Source of the DNA: Catalinimonas alkaloidigena
Lineage (GTDB): Bacteria; Bacteroidota; Bacteroidia; Cytophagales; Cyclobacteriaceae
Length of the DNA stretch: 64,000 bases
Assembly (NCBI RefSeq): GCF_029504655.1
Contig: NZ_JAQFIL010000001.1
Location: forward strand, 4,097,001-4,161,000
Direction: 5' to 3'
Part shown: piece by piece, positions 50,210 through 57,969 of the stretch
Position numbering within the stretch: the stretch's first letter is position 1
Layout: each line of letters starts with the position of its first letter
Position numbers and translations under genes: made by a program
Notes under the pieces: generated by a model
What the model was told of the DNA's origin: nothing
The model's database searches: none
The model's input: the letters and a program-made list of their open reading frames with translations, nothing else

Positions 50210-51073
50210 GGGAACAGCCTGAAGCTCTTGTCCATCTAAATATTCTTTGAAGGTCAATTTTCCATAGCGGGGCGCTACCATATCATGTGTAGTGATGTAA
50301 GTGAAATAGCTAAGCTTATCATAGAGGTTCTTGTTGAGTAGCCTCACCAGCATCAGTCCTGGCTTCACAATCCAGAGGGGAATGTTCATAGTAAGCCTGG
50401 TATGGGTGGCCTCAGCTACCATTTTCATTACTTCATTACGGCTATGAATTTCCGGTCCTCCTACTTCAGCTACCTGAGGACCGTTCTGAAGATGGTTAAT
50501 ACAAAATGAAGCGAGATCTTTGGGGTGAATGGCATTGGTCAGACATTTACCGTTTCCCGGAGTCATCAAGATTCCACTTTTTGCCATAATGATTAGGTCA
50601 TTCAGACCAGAAAACATACCCACTGGCTTAATGATCGTGTGAGATAATTTTGTATGCATCAGGTTTTGGGCAAACATTTCCTGTGTCCAGCCCTGCATGA
50701 GATTAGGTGAAGTTTCACTGCCATAAATAGAAGTGTAGACAAAGCGGGAGACGCCTGCCTTTTTGGCTTCTTCCAGCAAATTAAGATTCCCTCGGAAATC
50801 TAAATCCACAAAATTCCCAGCTTCCGGCGCAAACAAGCTCACACTTTTGCCAATGGTGGAAAACACAATCTCTATATCATCACAAATCCCCTTTAGCTGC
50901 TCAGGCTGCCTTGCATCTGCCAGCACCACTTCATCACAATAGGGAAGTATAGCTTTTCTTTTAGCTGCATCACGAATATGTCCTCTCACCCAATACTCAG
51001 GATGATCTTGTAGTTGTTTGAGCACTTCTAAGCCTAAAACGCCTGAAGCCCCAGCAATAAGTACCTTCTTCAC
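50204..51073 (-). CDS. NAD(P)-binding SDR/NmrA-like oxidoreductase
   Basis: A 289-residue atypical short-chain dehydrogenase. GASGVLGLEVLKQLQ is the Rossmann glycine motif (GxxGxxG form), VFSTIGKSVSLF the following strand, and SRFVYTSIYGSE the region of catalytic Ser/Tyr, although no classical YxxxK is present (TKLSHTIIKPVGMFSGLND instead). It has a membrane-proximal tail rich in hydrophobics (IPLWIVKPGLMLVRLLNKNLY). This is the NmrA-like type, which can act as a sensor or isomerase. Single gene, divergent from phhA. Confidence 0.88.
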   Translation of the reverse strand: MKKVLIAGASGVLGLEVLKQLQDHPEYWVRGHIRDAAKRKAILPYCDEVVLADARQPEQLKGICDDIEIVFSTIGKSVSLFAPEAGNFVDLDFRGNLNLLEEAKKAGVSRFVYTSIYGSETSPNLMQGWTQEMFAQNLMHTKLSHTIIKPVGMFSGLNDLIIMAKSGILMTPGNGKCLTNAIHPKDLASFCINHLQNGPQVAEVGGPEIHSRNEVMKMVAEATHTRLTMNIPLWIVKPGLMLVRLLNKNLYDKLSYFTYITTHDMVAPRYGKLTFKEYLDGQELQAVPS

Positions 51074-51203
51074 TTGGTTATAATTTTAGAAACAACAGTT
51101 TTCTTTTATTTAAGTTTTATTTATATAGAACTAATCGTATCAAAATGGCTGATCAAAGCATGAAGATTAGGATTGGCACATCAGCACCATAAAACAACGA
51201 CCC

Positions 51204-51944
51204 ATGATGAAGCAAGAATATGAAAAGTACAGTGAAGAGGATTTTCAGGTATGGAAAATCCTGTACGAAAGACAGATTGTAAACCTACCCCATGCCGCCA
51301 CCCAGGCTTATCTGGACGGGCTGCAACTCATTAATTTTACTGCTGACAAAATCCCCAACTTTGAAGAAACCAATGCGGTGCTTAAAGGACTTACCGGCTG
51401 GCAAATCCATGTGGTGCCCGGCCTGATTGACGATGACAAATTCTTTCAACTGATGGCTGACCGCAGGTTTCCGGCCTCTACCTGGCTACGCAAAATGAGT
51501 CAGCTGGATTATCTTGAAGAACCTGATATGTTCCATGATGTGTTCGGACATGTACCGCTGCTTACCAACCAGCCTTTTGTAGATTTTCTGCAAGCGCTTA
51601 GTAAAATTGCTCTCAGCTACATTGACAATCTGTGGGCGATTCATCTCATCTCCCGCATTTACTGGTTTACTGTGGAATTTGGCCTGATCAGAGAAAATAA
51701 TGCTTTACGTATCTATGGAGCCGGAATACTTTCTTCTGCTGGAGAAACCAAATATTCGCTGAGCGAAGAAGCTACCCAGCTTCCTTATGATGTTGATAAA
51801 GTGATGGGTACACCCTATCGCAAAGATGTTTTTCAGTCTCAATATTTTATCATTAATTCGTATGAAGAACTATTTAATTCCATATCCGCTATTGGGGGCT
51901 ATCTGGAAAAACATGCCGATACACCTGAACCTAACTTTGCCTGA
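51204..51944 (+). CDS. phhA: Phenylalanine 4-monooxygenase
   Basis: A 246-residue enzyme of the aromatic amino acid hydroxylase family. FHDVFGHVPLLTNQPFVDFL supplies iron ligands His111 and His116, and YWFTVEFGLI supplies Glu158. Further family text: SRRFPAST-like ADRRFPASTWLRKMSQLDYLEEPDMFHDVFGH and RTPYRKDVFQ-like GTPYRKDVFQSQYFI. It converts phenylalanine to tyrosine with tetrahydrobiopterin or similar pterin and oxygen. The bacterial single-domain length fits. No pterin carbinolamine dehydratase is adjacent. The next gene begins two bases after the stop, so an operon is likely. Confidence 0.95.
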   Translation: MMKQEYEKYSEEDFQVWKILYERQIVNLPHAATQAYLDGLQLINFTADKIPNFEETNAVLKGLTGWQIHVVPGLIDDDKFFQLMADRRFPASTWLRKMSQLDYLEEPDMFHDVFGHVPLLTNQPFVDFLQALSKIALSYIDNLWAIHLISRIYWFTVEFGLIRENNALRIYGAGILSSAGETKYSLSEEATQLPYDVDKVMGTPYRKDVFQSQYFIINSYEELFNSISAIGGYLEKHADTPEPNFA

Positions 51945-51946
51945 TA

Positions 51947-52666
51947 TTGAAAAGAATTCATCTGATCTCTAACCCCCGTAACCTGTCCACTGCTTTGATG
52001 TATTCCTTTGCCCAGCGCAAAGATACCCGGGTGGTGGATGAACCATTATACGCTTATTACCTTAAGCTCAGACCTGATGTAGATCATCCCGCCAAAGATG
52101 AAATCATGGATAGCATGAGCAGTGACCTTCAACAGCTTATTGATGAAGTATTGCTCAAAGATTATGACCGGCCCGTGTTCTTTATCAAAGATATGGCGCA
52201 TCATCTCATTAAGTTGGAGCTGGATTTCATGCTTTCCATGACCAATCTATTCCTGATCCGTACCCCCAGGCAATTGATTGCTTCCATCGGCAAGGTGATG
52301 AAGCAGCCAGCGATGGAAGATATCGGCTCTAAGCAGCAGTACGAACTCTACCACTGGCTCAAGGAGCGTGGGCAGAATCCGCTGGTGCTGGATTCGGGAG
52401 AATTACTTAAAGATCAGCGAGGCGTAATGCAAAAGCTTTGTGCCGCATTGGATATCCCTTTTGATGAAAACATGCTGCAATGGGAAGCAGGGGCACGGCC
52501 TGAAGATGGGGTATGGGCCAGGTACTGGTATCACAACATTCACCAGTCTACCGGATTCAGTAAGCAGGAAACGAGCAGCCGGCCACTGCCTGACCATCTG
52601 AAACCACTGTATGAAGAAGCTAAACCTTATTATGATTCGCTCTATCAGTATTCCATCAAAGCTTAA
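51947..52666 (+). CDS. Sulfotransferase-like P-loop protein
   Basis: A 239-residue cytosolic protein. The start is a TTG at 51947 (the next ATG would remove the P-loop). RIHLISNPRNLSTALMYSFAQRKDTRVVDEPLYAYYLKL is the PAPS-type phosphate loop and family signature, followed by VFFIKDMAHHLIKLELDF, FLIRTPRQLIASIGKVMKQ (3'-phosphate-binding Arg and Ser) and DSGELLKDQRGVMQKLCAALDI. I associate this signature with proteins annotated as sulfotransferases next to, or fused to, class IV aminotransferases, including plant proteins; this is from memory. The substrate is unknown. It lies between phhA and an aminotransferase gene. Confidence 0.82.
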   Translation: MKRIHLISNPRNLSTALMYSFAQRKDTRVVDEPLYAYYLKLRPDVDHPAKDEIMDSMSSDLQQLIDEVLLKDYDRPVFFIKDMAHHLIKLELDFMLSMTNLFLIRTPRQLIASIGKVMKQPAMEDIGSKQQYELYHWLKERGQNPLVLDSGELLKDQRGVMQKLCAALDIPFDENMLQWEAGARPEDGVWARYWYHNIHQSTGFSKQETSSRPLPDHLKPLYEEAKPYYDSLYQYSIKA

Positions 52667-52757
52667 AAATTTCAGTATGAAAATTTCATATTAACAAACA
52701 TCAAGACCCTAATAAATTTCAGCCTAAACCTTTAACCTACAACTTTTTACCAACCCC

Positions 52758-53663
52758 ATGCTACAGAAATTCAATCCTAAAAATGCAGATATACAAGTCT
52801 ATGTGAAAGATGGCCTCTACCCTCGTTCAGCAGCCAAAGTCTCCGTATTTGATAGCTCAGTACAGGGCGGAGATGCGGTATGGGAAGGGCTGAGGGTGTA
52901 TAAAAATAAAATCTTCTGCCTGGACCGCCACCTGAACCGCCTGCAGGACTCAGCCAAAGCACTCTTGTTTGACAATGTCCCGAGTAACGAAAGCATTAAG
53001 CAGGCGATCTTTCAGACCCTGGAAGCCAATGGCATGAAAGACGATACCCACATCCGCCTGACACTCACCCGTGGTGAGAAAGTGACTTCCGGCATGGACC
53101 CACGGGTAAACCAGGATGGCTGCTGCCTTATCGTGCTGGCGGAATGGAAACCTCCGGTGTATGACAATGAGAAAGGCATTAGAGTCATTACCTCAGGGAT
53201 CGCCCGTAACAGTCCTAAACACCTTGATTCCAAAATACATCACAACAACCTGCTCAACAACATACTGGCAAAAATTCAGGCCAATGTTGCGGGTGCTGAT
53301 GCCGCCATCATGCTGGATGCTTACGGCTTTGTGTCTGAACTCAATGACACCAATCTTTTCATGGTGAAAGGGGGGAAACTGTACACCCCGCATGCCGATG
53401 CCTGTCTGCACGGTATTACGCGCGGACTGACCATTGAAATCGGACGTTCGCTGGGCATAGAAGTGATTGAAAAGAACCTATCGCTTACCGAATTCTATAC
53501 GGCTGATGAGGTTTTTGCCACCGGTACTATGGGCGAGATGACCCCTGTAAGTGAAATGGATGGGCGAAAAATTGAAAACAAAACAGGCGAAAAACTTCTC
53601 CCTAAACTCAGAGGGAAGTTTGTCCAGATGATAGATGAGTTGAGTGAGTCTCTGCCTTTCTAA
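52758..53663 (+). CDS. Class IV aminotransferase (branched-chain aminotransferase-like)
   Basis: A 301-residue PLP enzyme of fold type IV. FDSSVQGGDAVWEGLRVYKNKIFCLDRHLNRLQDSAKALLF is the N-terminal domain, IRLTLTRGEKVTSG the substrate arginine region, and HLDSKIHHNNLLNNILAKIQA carries the PLP lysine (Lys159). GFVSELNDTNLFMVKGGKLYTP and the phosphate-binding CLHGITRG follow. Branched-chain, D-alanine and aminodeoxychorismate lyase enzymes share this fold; the length fits a branched-chain or D-amino-acid type. The last 24 codons plus downstream sequence occur again, degraded, at 54661-54870. Third gene of the phhA operon. Confidence 0.92.
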   Translation: MLQKFNPKNADIQVYVKDGLYPRSAAKVSVFDSSVQGGDAVWEGLRVYKNKIFCLDRHLNRLQDSAKALLFDNVPSNESIKQAIFQTLEANGMKDDTHIRLTLTRGEKVTSGMDPRVNQDGCCLIVLAEWKPPVYDNEKGIRVITSGIARNSPKHLDSKIHHNNLLNNILAKIQANVAGADAAIMLDAYGFVSELNDTNLFMVKGGKLYTPHADACLHGITRGLTIEIGRSLGIEVIEKNLSLTEFYTADEVFATGTMGEMTPVSEMDGRKIENKTGEKLLPKLRGKFVQMIDELSESLPF

Positions 53664-53800
53664 ACACAATTGTTTAGCCGCTTACATTTAGCTGAGCGGC
53701 TAAACAAAAGCTTTTAGCCACTTACTTCAAGGGTATGGCTGTGTGATTTTTTTCACCAATATTCATCTAGGCCTTTCTTTACCAAATAAGACAGTCCTGT
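53591..53800. repeat. Direct repeat copy A (end of aminotransferase gene plus downstream)
   Basis: These 210 bases align along their whole length with 54661-54870, by eye roughly three quarters identical. The copy covers the last codons of the aminotransferase gene, the stop, an 11-bp hairpin and about 100 bases beyond. Confidence 0.8.
53672..53705. terminator. Hairpin after the aminotransferase gene
   Basis: GTTTAGCCGCT at 53672-53682 pairs perfectly with AGCGGCTAAAC at 53695-53705, loop of twelve. No T run follows on the plus strand, so it may be a processing or protein-binding site. The same 11-bp stem is conserved in repeat copy B at 54743-54753 and 54766-54776. Confidence 0.6.
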
Positions 53801-53853
53801 TGCAGATGCAACAGTCATGGTAAATTGTTGGCAGAAGGCTATTTATTCATACC

Positions 53854-54207
53854 TTATCCATGAACAATTAAGTCAGAACGATTCATCTCAATTAAAACAT
53901 ACCGCTTAAATAATCTTTCAATCTTGTCAAAATTGCTTTCAAATAGACGGATCAATTCGCTGTTCTTGATATTTCCTGTTTTTATGATTAACAGTTTCTT
54001 GGGTCTTCCTCTCAAGATATGATCATCAAAGAAATCACTATCTTTTGAGATGACAATTCTGTCTTCCTGATCAGCAATAGTAATAATTTCTTAATCGTCA
54101 CTGTGATTAGCTTTGGGAAGGTTCAATGTATGTATCGCATCAACCCCATGATTTTCCAACCATATAGCTAATAGTTGAGGAAGTTGTGCATCGATGATAA
54201 ACTTCAT
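53854..54207 (-). pseudogene. DUF5615 (PIN-like) toxin gene with premature stop
   Basis: On the minus strand an ATG at 54207 opens a frame of 118 codons reading MKFIIDAQLPQLLAIWLENHGVDAIHTLNLPKANHSDD, then a TAA at 54091-54093 (codon 39), then EIITIADQEDRIVISKDSDFFDDHILRGRPKKLLIIKTGNI on to a final TAA at 53854-53856. The text is that of the DUF5615 PIN-like nuclease toxin, whose acidic active-site residues (Asp6; Asp in SDD; SKDSDF) are all there. Only the single stop breaks it, and the rest of the frame stays open, so the mutation is recent or readthrough occurs. The start overlaps the stop of the antitoxin gene by ATGA. Confidence 0.85.
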
Positions 54208-54443
54208 GAGGCTAAGGGATAGATAGCCTTAGTTTGAGTTACCCTCACAGCATAAGCCAAACAAGCCAGCAAATCTTCTTTTACCAAATCAGGATAGTCA
54301 GCTAGAATTTCTTCATAACTCATCCCTGCTGCTAACAACTCTAACATATTCTCTACTGGATACCTTAAGCCTCTAATAGTGGGCTTTCCATGACAAATAT
54401 TCGCATTGATCGTAATTCGTGATAACAAGTCTTCTTGTTCCAT
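54204..54443 (-). CDS. DUF433 domain antitoxin
   Basis: A 79-residue protein with the DUF433 pattern: LLSRITINANICHGKPTIRGLRYPVENMLELLAAGMSYEEILADYPDLVKEDLLACLAYAVR. DUF433 proteins have a winged-helix-like fold and act as antitoxins for DUF5615 toxins. The toxin gene starts within its stop codon, the usual coupled arrangement, but carries a nonsense codon. The antitoxin frame is intact, which is expected because its loss would be harmful only while the toxin is active. Confidence 0.9.
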   Translation of the reverse strand: MEQEDLLSRITINANICHGKPTIRGLRYPVENMLELLAAGMSYEEILADYPDLVKEDLLACLAYAVRVTQTKAIYPLAS

Positions 54444-54660
54444 AGTCTAACATTAATTTCCATCTAATATAGGCAAAATCATTATTTTTAGCTTGCTACT
54501 TCTTTGTGTTGGTACAGCTATCTGCTCCAATCGTTTATCTCAATGCAGATTCAATATCAAGCCTTGTACCATCAGTATTTTAATTTTCAGAAATGATCCA
54601 ACAGTCTTTTACGTCTCCTCTTTTTAATAAGTTCGTATTCATTCCCTTCAATTTTCTCAA

Positions 54661-54870
54661 AAAGGCTCCTTCCCAAACTCAGAGAGAAGTTTGAGCAGAT
54701 GATAGATGAGTTGAGTGAGCCTCTGCTTTTCTAATCATGATAGTTTAGCCGCTTACATCCAACTAAGCGGCTAAACAAAATGCTTTCAGCTACTTACATC
54801 AAGTGTATAACAATGCGAATTTTTTCCTTTCTGATATTCATTTATGCCTCTGTGTCAAATAAGTCAGTTC
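54661..54870. repeat. Direct repeat copy B (degraded copy of the aminotransferase gene end)
   Basis: Second copy of the 210-base repeat at 53591-53800, in the same orientation. It still encodes LSEP-like text of the aminotransferase end (KFEQMIDELSEPLLF from the matching frame) and the 11-bp hairpin. It bounds the segment that holds the DUF433/DUF5615 pair, about 1070 bases from copy A. Confidence 0.8.
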
Positions 54871-54946
54871 AACTCCCAGGCTAAGGAACGTAAGGAAATC
54901 CACTATTTTTGGTTACACCGCAACTACTATATTTTCTTAGCAACTG

Positions 54947-55540
54947 TTAGAGCAGTTTTTTTCTTTTTAAATATTCATATAGTCCTTTTTGAGTCAAATA
55001 AGTTGACCCCAAAATAATAAGTCCGACAATACCTATATCTAAAGGAAGTTTATCACTTAACGAGAAAATAAGGTCACTAAAAATGAGCACTCCACCAATA
55101 ATTGACATTCCATTAAATGCCCAATTATATGTTCCAAGTTTAGCATGGTCATACCAAACTTTATAGTAATAATGTTCAGGATCTTCCTTGGCAAGTCTTT
55201 TGAATATCAGATAAGATTCTTTGAATTTTTTCTTTCTCGCCAACACCATTCCTTTTAAGAATCTTATATGTCTCTCCGATTTTTTATAGTTCCAATGTTC
55301 TTCTGATAACTTTTCCAATAGTTGAGAAACTTCCTCAAGGACACTGATCATCTTGTCAAAATGATGATTTTCTGTGAGAGAATTCGCGTAGTGTAATTTA
55401 ATGTCTATAAACTTACTGATTTTGTCTGTATCCTCTAGTCTTTGATAATTATCATAGTAAATTCGGTTCAATTCATAGAAATTAATGACCTGATCTGGGT
55501 CTTTGAAGTCTACTTGTCTTAATTGATCTTCAACATTCAT
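54947..55540 (-). CDS. Hypothetical protein with TPR-like helices and two C-terminal membrane helices
   Basis: A 197-residue protein. The first 130 residues are helical, with pairs resembling tetratricopeptide repeats (DKISKFIDIKLHYANSLTENHHFDKMISVLEEVSQLLEKL; ERHIRFLKGMVLARKKKFKESYLIFKRLAKEDPEHYYY). Two hydrophobic helices follow (WAFNGMSIIGGVLIFSDLIFSL and LDIGIVGLIILGSTYLTQKGL) and a basic end KRKKLL. The soluble part faces the cytosol. No family recognised. It is A/T-rich and lies beside the repeat-bounded segment, so it may be part of the accessory region. Confidence 0.65.
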   Translation of the reverse strand: MNVEDQLRQVDFKDPDQVINFYELNRIYYDNYQRLEDTDKISKFIDIKLHYANSLTENHHFDKMISVLEEVSQLLEKLSEEHWNYKKSERHIRFLKGMVLARKKKFKESYLIFKRLAKEDPEHYYYKVWYDHAKLGTYNWAFNGMSIIGGVLIFSDLIFSLSDKLPLDIGIVGLIILGSTYLTQKGLYEYLKRKKLL

Positions 55541-55946
55541 TTTTCAAATTATCTTAACACCTATGAAATAGAGACTTACCTCTTATATTTACATATAATA
55601 CACCTCTCCAAAGTAAGCTAATCCACTATATTTTTCATTGAAGACGTATTAAATGAGTGGGTTTTGCCCAAATCTGTGAGTAAGTGTTCATGAAAGGTGA
55701 ATTGATTTTTTACAGATGGTACCATTGAAAGAAGAAAAAATAAGTTTTCAGTCCACTGCGGCAGTCGCCACCAAGTTATCCAGTTAGGGATCTTATACGT
55801 TGTGAAAGTCATTGATTAATGATTTATATGGCTGGAGAAGATCCCTACACTACGTTGCGAAATGACAATTAACATATTCAATACTAGGTTACATCTCCCA
55901 TGCGTATGTTTACTAAGCCTTATAGAACAAAAAAGCTTACTACGAC
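55541..55946. other. Gap of about 400 bases, one doubtful open frame
   Basis: The only frame of note is a 64-codon minus-strand frame at 55618-55812 (MTFTTYKIPNWITWWRLPQWTEN...). It is rich in Trp and Thr, shows no family match and no start signal, and I do not call it a gene. Confidence 0.4.
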
Positions 55947-56390
55947 ATGGGCACTACACTAACTGACACCCTATTGTCTCTATTCCTTGGAGGCACTTAT
56001 TTTTTTATGGTATTGCTGACCACTTACCTGGGAAGAAAAAGTAACCTGCACTGGGGCTTAGTAGCCATTGCCTCATTGCTATTTACACCGATAGTTGGCA
56101 TGCTTCTCTTACTTTGGTTTGGAGAAAGAATGAACTCTTATCATAGAGTAGAACGCCTTAAACAACTGAGAGATCAGGGCATCCTCAATGAAGAGGAATT
56201 TAACTGGAAATACTATCCGGCAACTCCTGAAATGTTGCTTCGTGAGTTGGCTATACTGAGGGATGAAGGGGTACTCACTCGTAGTGAATACTCTTCCAAA
56301 GCATATCGCATAAAGGAAGAAGGAGTGCCTGGCCACAATCCTGACCATCATATTTCCAGAGCATCCCGGCAGACTGAAATAGCCGTATAA
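55947..56390 (+). CDS. Membrane protein with two SHOCT-like motifs
   Basis: A 147-residue protein with two membrane helices (LLSLFLGGTYFFMVLLTTYLG and WGLVAIASLLFTPIVGMLLLLWFG), followed by two short helical hairpins of SHOCT type: RVERLKQLRDQGILNEEEFNWK and RELAILRDEGVLTRSEYSSKAYRI. SHOCT motifs are oligomerisation segments often at protein ends; two in tandem are less usual. No partner domain is recognised. Fifty-four bases upstream of the next gene on the same strand. Confidence 0.7.
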   Translation: MGTTLTDTLLSLFLGGTYFFMVLLTTYLGRKSNLHWGLVAIASLLFTPIVGMLLLLWFGERMNSYHRVERLKQLRDQGILNEEEFNWKYYPATPEMLLRELAILRDEGVLTRSEYSSKAYRIKEEGVPGHNPDHHISRASRQTEIAV

Positions 56391-56444
56391 TATCTATATG
56401 AGCGCTACGCTTGTATTCAAACGCATAGCGGAGATCATAATTGT

Positions 56445-57011
56445 ATGCTGCTCACCTTAAATACCGTGCAGATGGAGTATCAAAAAGCCAATCAGATTTA
56501 TTATTTTAAGGTAGGAAAAGGCAAGTGGACGGGTCAGTTTGAATTCAGACTTACTGATAAAGAAAGGCTTAAGCAAGAAAAAGTGGGGCTGCAAAACAAT
56601 TTGCTGGTACAGGCTATGCTGCTCTTTCAAAAGCTTTTTGGCAAAGCCCGTATTGACTCTGAGATTAAGATCTATCCGCAAAAGTATGAGATTGGTAGCG
56701 CCTTTAATGTAGTCAGGATTCACAAATTTGGATTGACACTCTATCTACTAAAAGAAGAATACATCCTGAATGCCAATGGTAAAGATGTAGTCGTAAACGC
56801 TAATGATAGATTTGGCCCATTTCCTTTTCTCCTGAATAAACAAAAATCGTATCCAGCAGAAATTCTTAATGAAGGTTTGCAGTCTCGCTACTATATGCCC
56901 TTGCTGGGTAGCACCTGGATTTGTGAATATACGGTGAAAGATAATGATCATGTAGATGGGCTTTTGAAATGTGACTGGGGGGAATCTATTGAAACCATTC
57001 ATAGGCTATGA
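56445..57011 (+). CDS. Hypothetical protein
   Basis: A 188-residue cytosolic protein with no signal peptide. It has a strand-rich N-terminal part (MEYQKANQIYYFKVGKGKWTGQFEFRLTDKERLKQEKVG) and a C-terminal strand set (LYLLKEEYILNANGKDVVVNANDRFGPFPFLLNKQKSYPAEIL... STWICEYTVKDNDHVDG) that could be a lipocalin-like or calycin-type barrel. I do not recognise a named family. Its stop overlaps the DUF5995 gene start by 4 bases (ATGA), so the two proteins probably act together. Confidence 0.65.
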   Translation: MLLTLNTVQMEYQKANQIYYFKVGKGKWTGQFEFRLTDKERLKQEKVGLQNNLLVQAMLLFQKLFGKARIDSEIKIYPQKYEIGSAFNVVRIHKFGLTLYLLKEEYILNANGKDVVVNANDRFGPFPFLLNKQKSYPAEILNEGLQSRYYMPLLGSTWICEYTVKDNDHVDGLLKCDWGESIETIHRL

Positions 57012-57772
57012 CCGCGACTACACTTACCTATCAGCAACGTATTGAGAAGGTTTATAATGCGCTGGATAAACTTACGCGAGAATTAGAATCTCAGCGGGAT
57101 AGCAGGGCTACCTTTTCTTTGGTATATACCAGGATGACTTATAAGATCCTCTTAAGCCTGAATGAACATACCTACTTAAGTCCCGAAACTGTAACTGCCC
57201 TGACGGAAGCCTTTGCCCATAAATACATGAGTGCAGTAGAAGCTTATACTGAAGGCACTCACTGCCCTCCCGCCTGGCAATATGCCTTTGACACCCTTAA
57301 GCGAACCCATACCTCCCTGCTAGACGAACTGCTGATCTGCATGTATGTGCATATCAGCTACGATTTACCCTATGCCCTCTGGCAGGTGGATCAGCAATAT
57401 CCTGATATCCTTAGCATTCATGATTTTCATCTGGTCAATGATGTTTTGCAATCTTCTATTGAGGAAATACAGGAGCTGGTAGCACAGCGATATAGCTATC
57501 GCCTTTTCTCACTAGACCGCCTACTCAAAAACAATGATGAAATTATTACCAATTATGGAATTCGGCTTTCGAGAGGTATCGCCTGGTACAATTTCCAAAG
57601 ACTGAAGGCAAACATTGATATTGAAAGCGCCCTTTATCGGAGTTGCGAAGTCAATACCCGGCTTATCATCAACGGACCCTATCGCATTACCCAACTGCCT
57701 CTCAAAATCATCCGCTACCTCTTAAATCTTGACAGGTTATGGCCTTCTGATGATGAAAAAGAACTTGTCTGA
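57008..57772 (+). CDS. DUF5995 family protein
   Basis: A 254-residue all-helical protein. It fits DUF5995: RATFSLVYTRMTYKILLSLNEHTYLSPETVTALTEAFAHKYMSAVEAY, LLICMYVHISYDLPYALWQVDQ (the conserved HISYDLPYAL motif) and HDFHLVNDVLQSSIEEIQE. Conserved His and Asp residues suggest a metal site, but the activity is unknown. It is coupled to the preceding hypothetical protein by a 4-base overlap. Confidence 0.82.
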   Translation: MTATTLTYQQRIEKVYNALDKLTRELESQRDSRATFSLVYTRMTYKILLSLNEHTYLSPETVTALTEAFAHKYMSAVEAYTEGTHCPPAWQYAFDTLKRTHTSLLDELLICMYVHISYDLPYALWQVDQQYPDILSIHDFHLVNDVLQSSIEEIQELVAQRYSYRLFSLDRLLKNNDEIITNYGIRLSRGIAWYNFQRLKANIDIESALYRSCEVNTRLIINGPYRITQLPLKIIRYLLNLDRLWPSDDEKELV

Positions 57773-57969
57773 GAAAATAATTATTTATGCTTCAGCCTCT
57801 GAAGGCATTAAAGCGTTCATATCGTTTTCCCACTCAGGCAGGCTTACTTGATATGGTTTTTCATCTTCGCTTCATTGACACAGCAAACATATTTGCGTAT
57901 ATGTCCATCAACTATTGATTTATTGCTGATTTAGTTATTTAATTTAGAGATATTCCTTCAACACTGCAT

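Noticed and set aside
51160..51185. Sigma-54-like promoter before phhA (ATTGGCACATCAG)
   Set aside because: The -24 half fits, but the -12 TTGC is absent at the required spacing.
55618..55812. 64-codon minus-strand open frame
   Set aside because: It is the only frame in this gap but has no family text, start signal or helix pattern; left uncalled.
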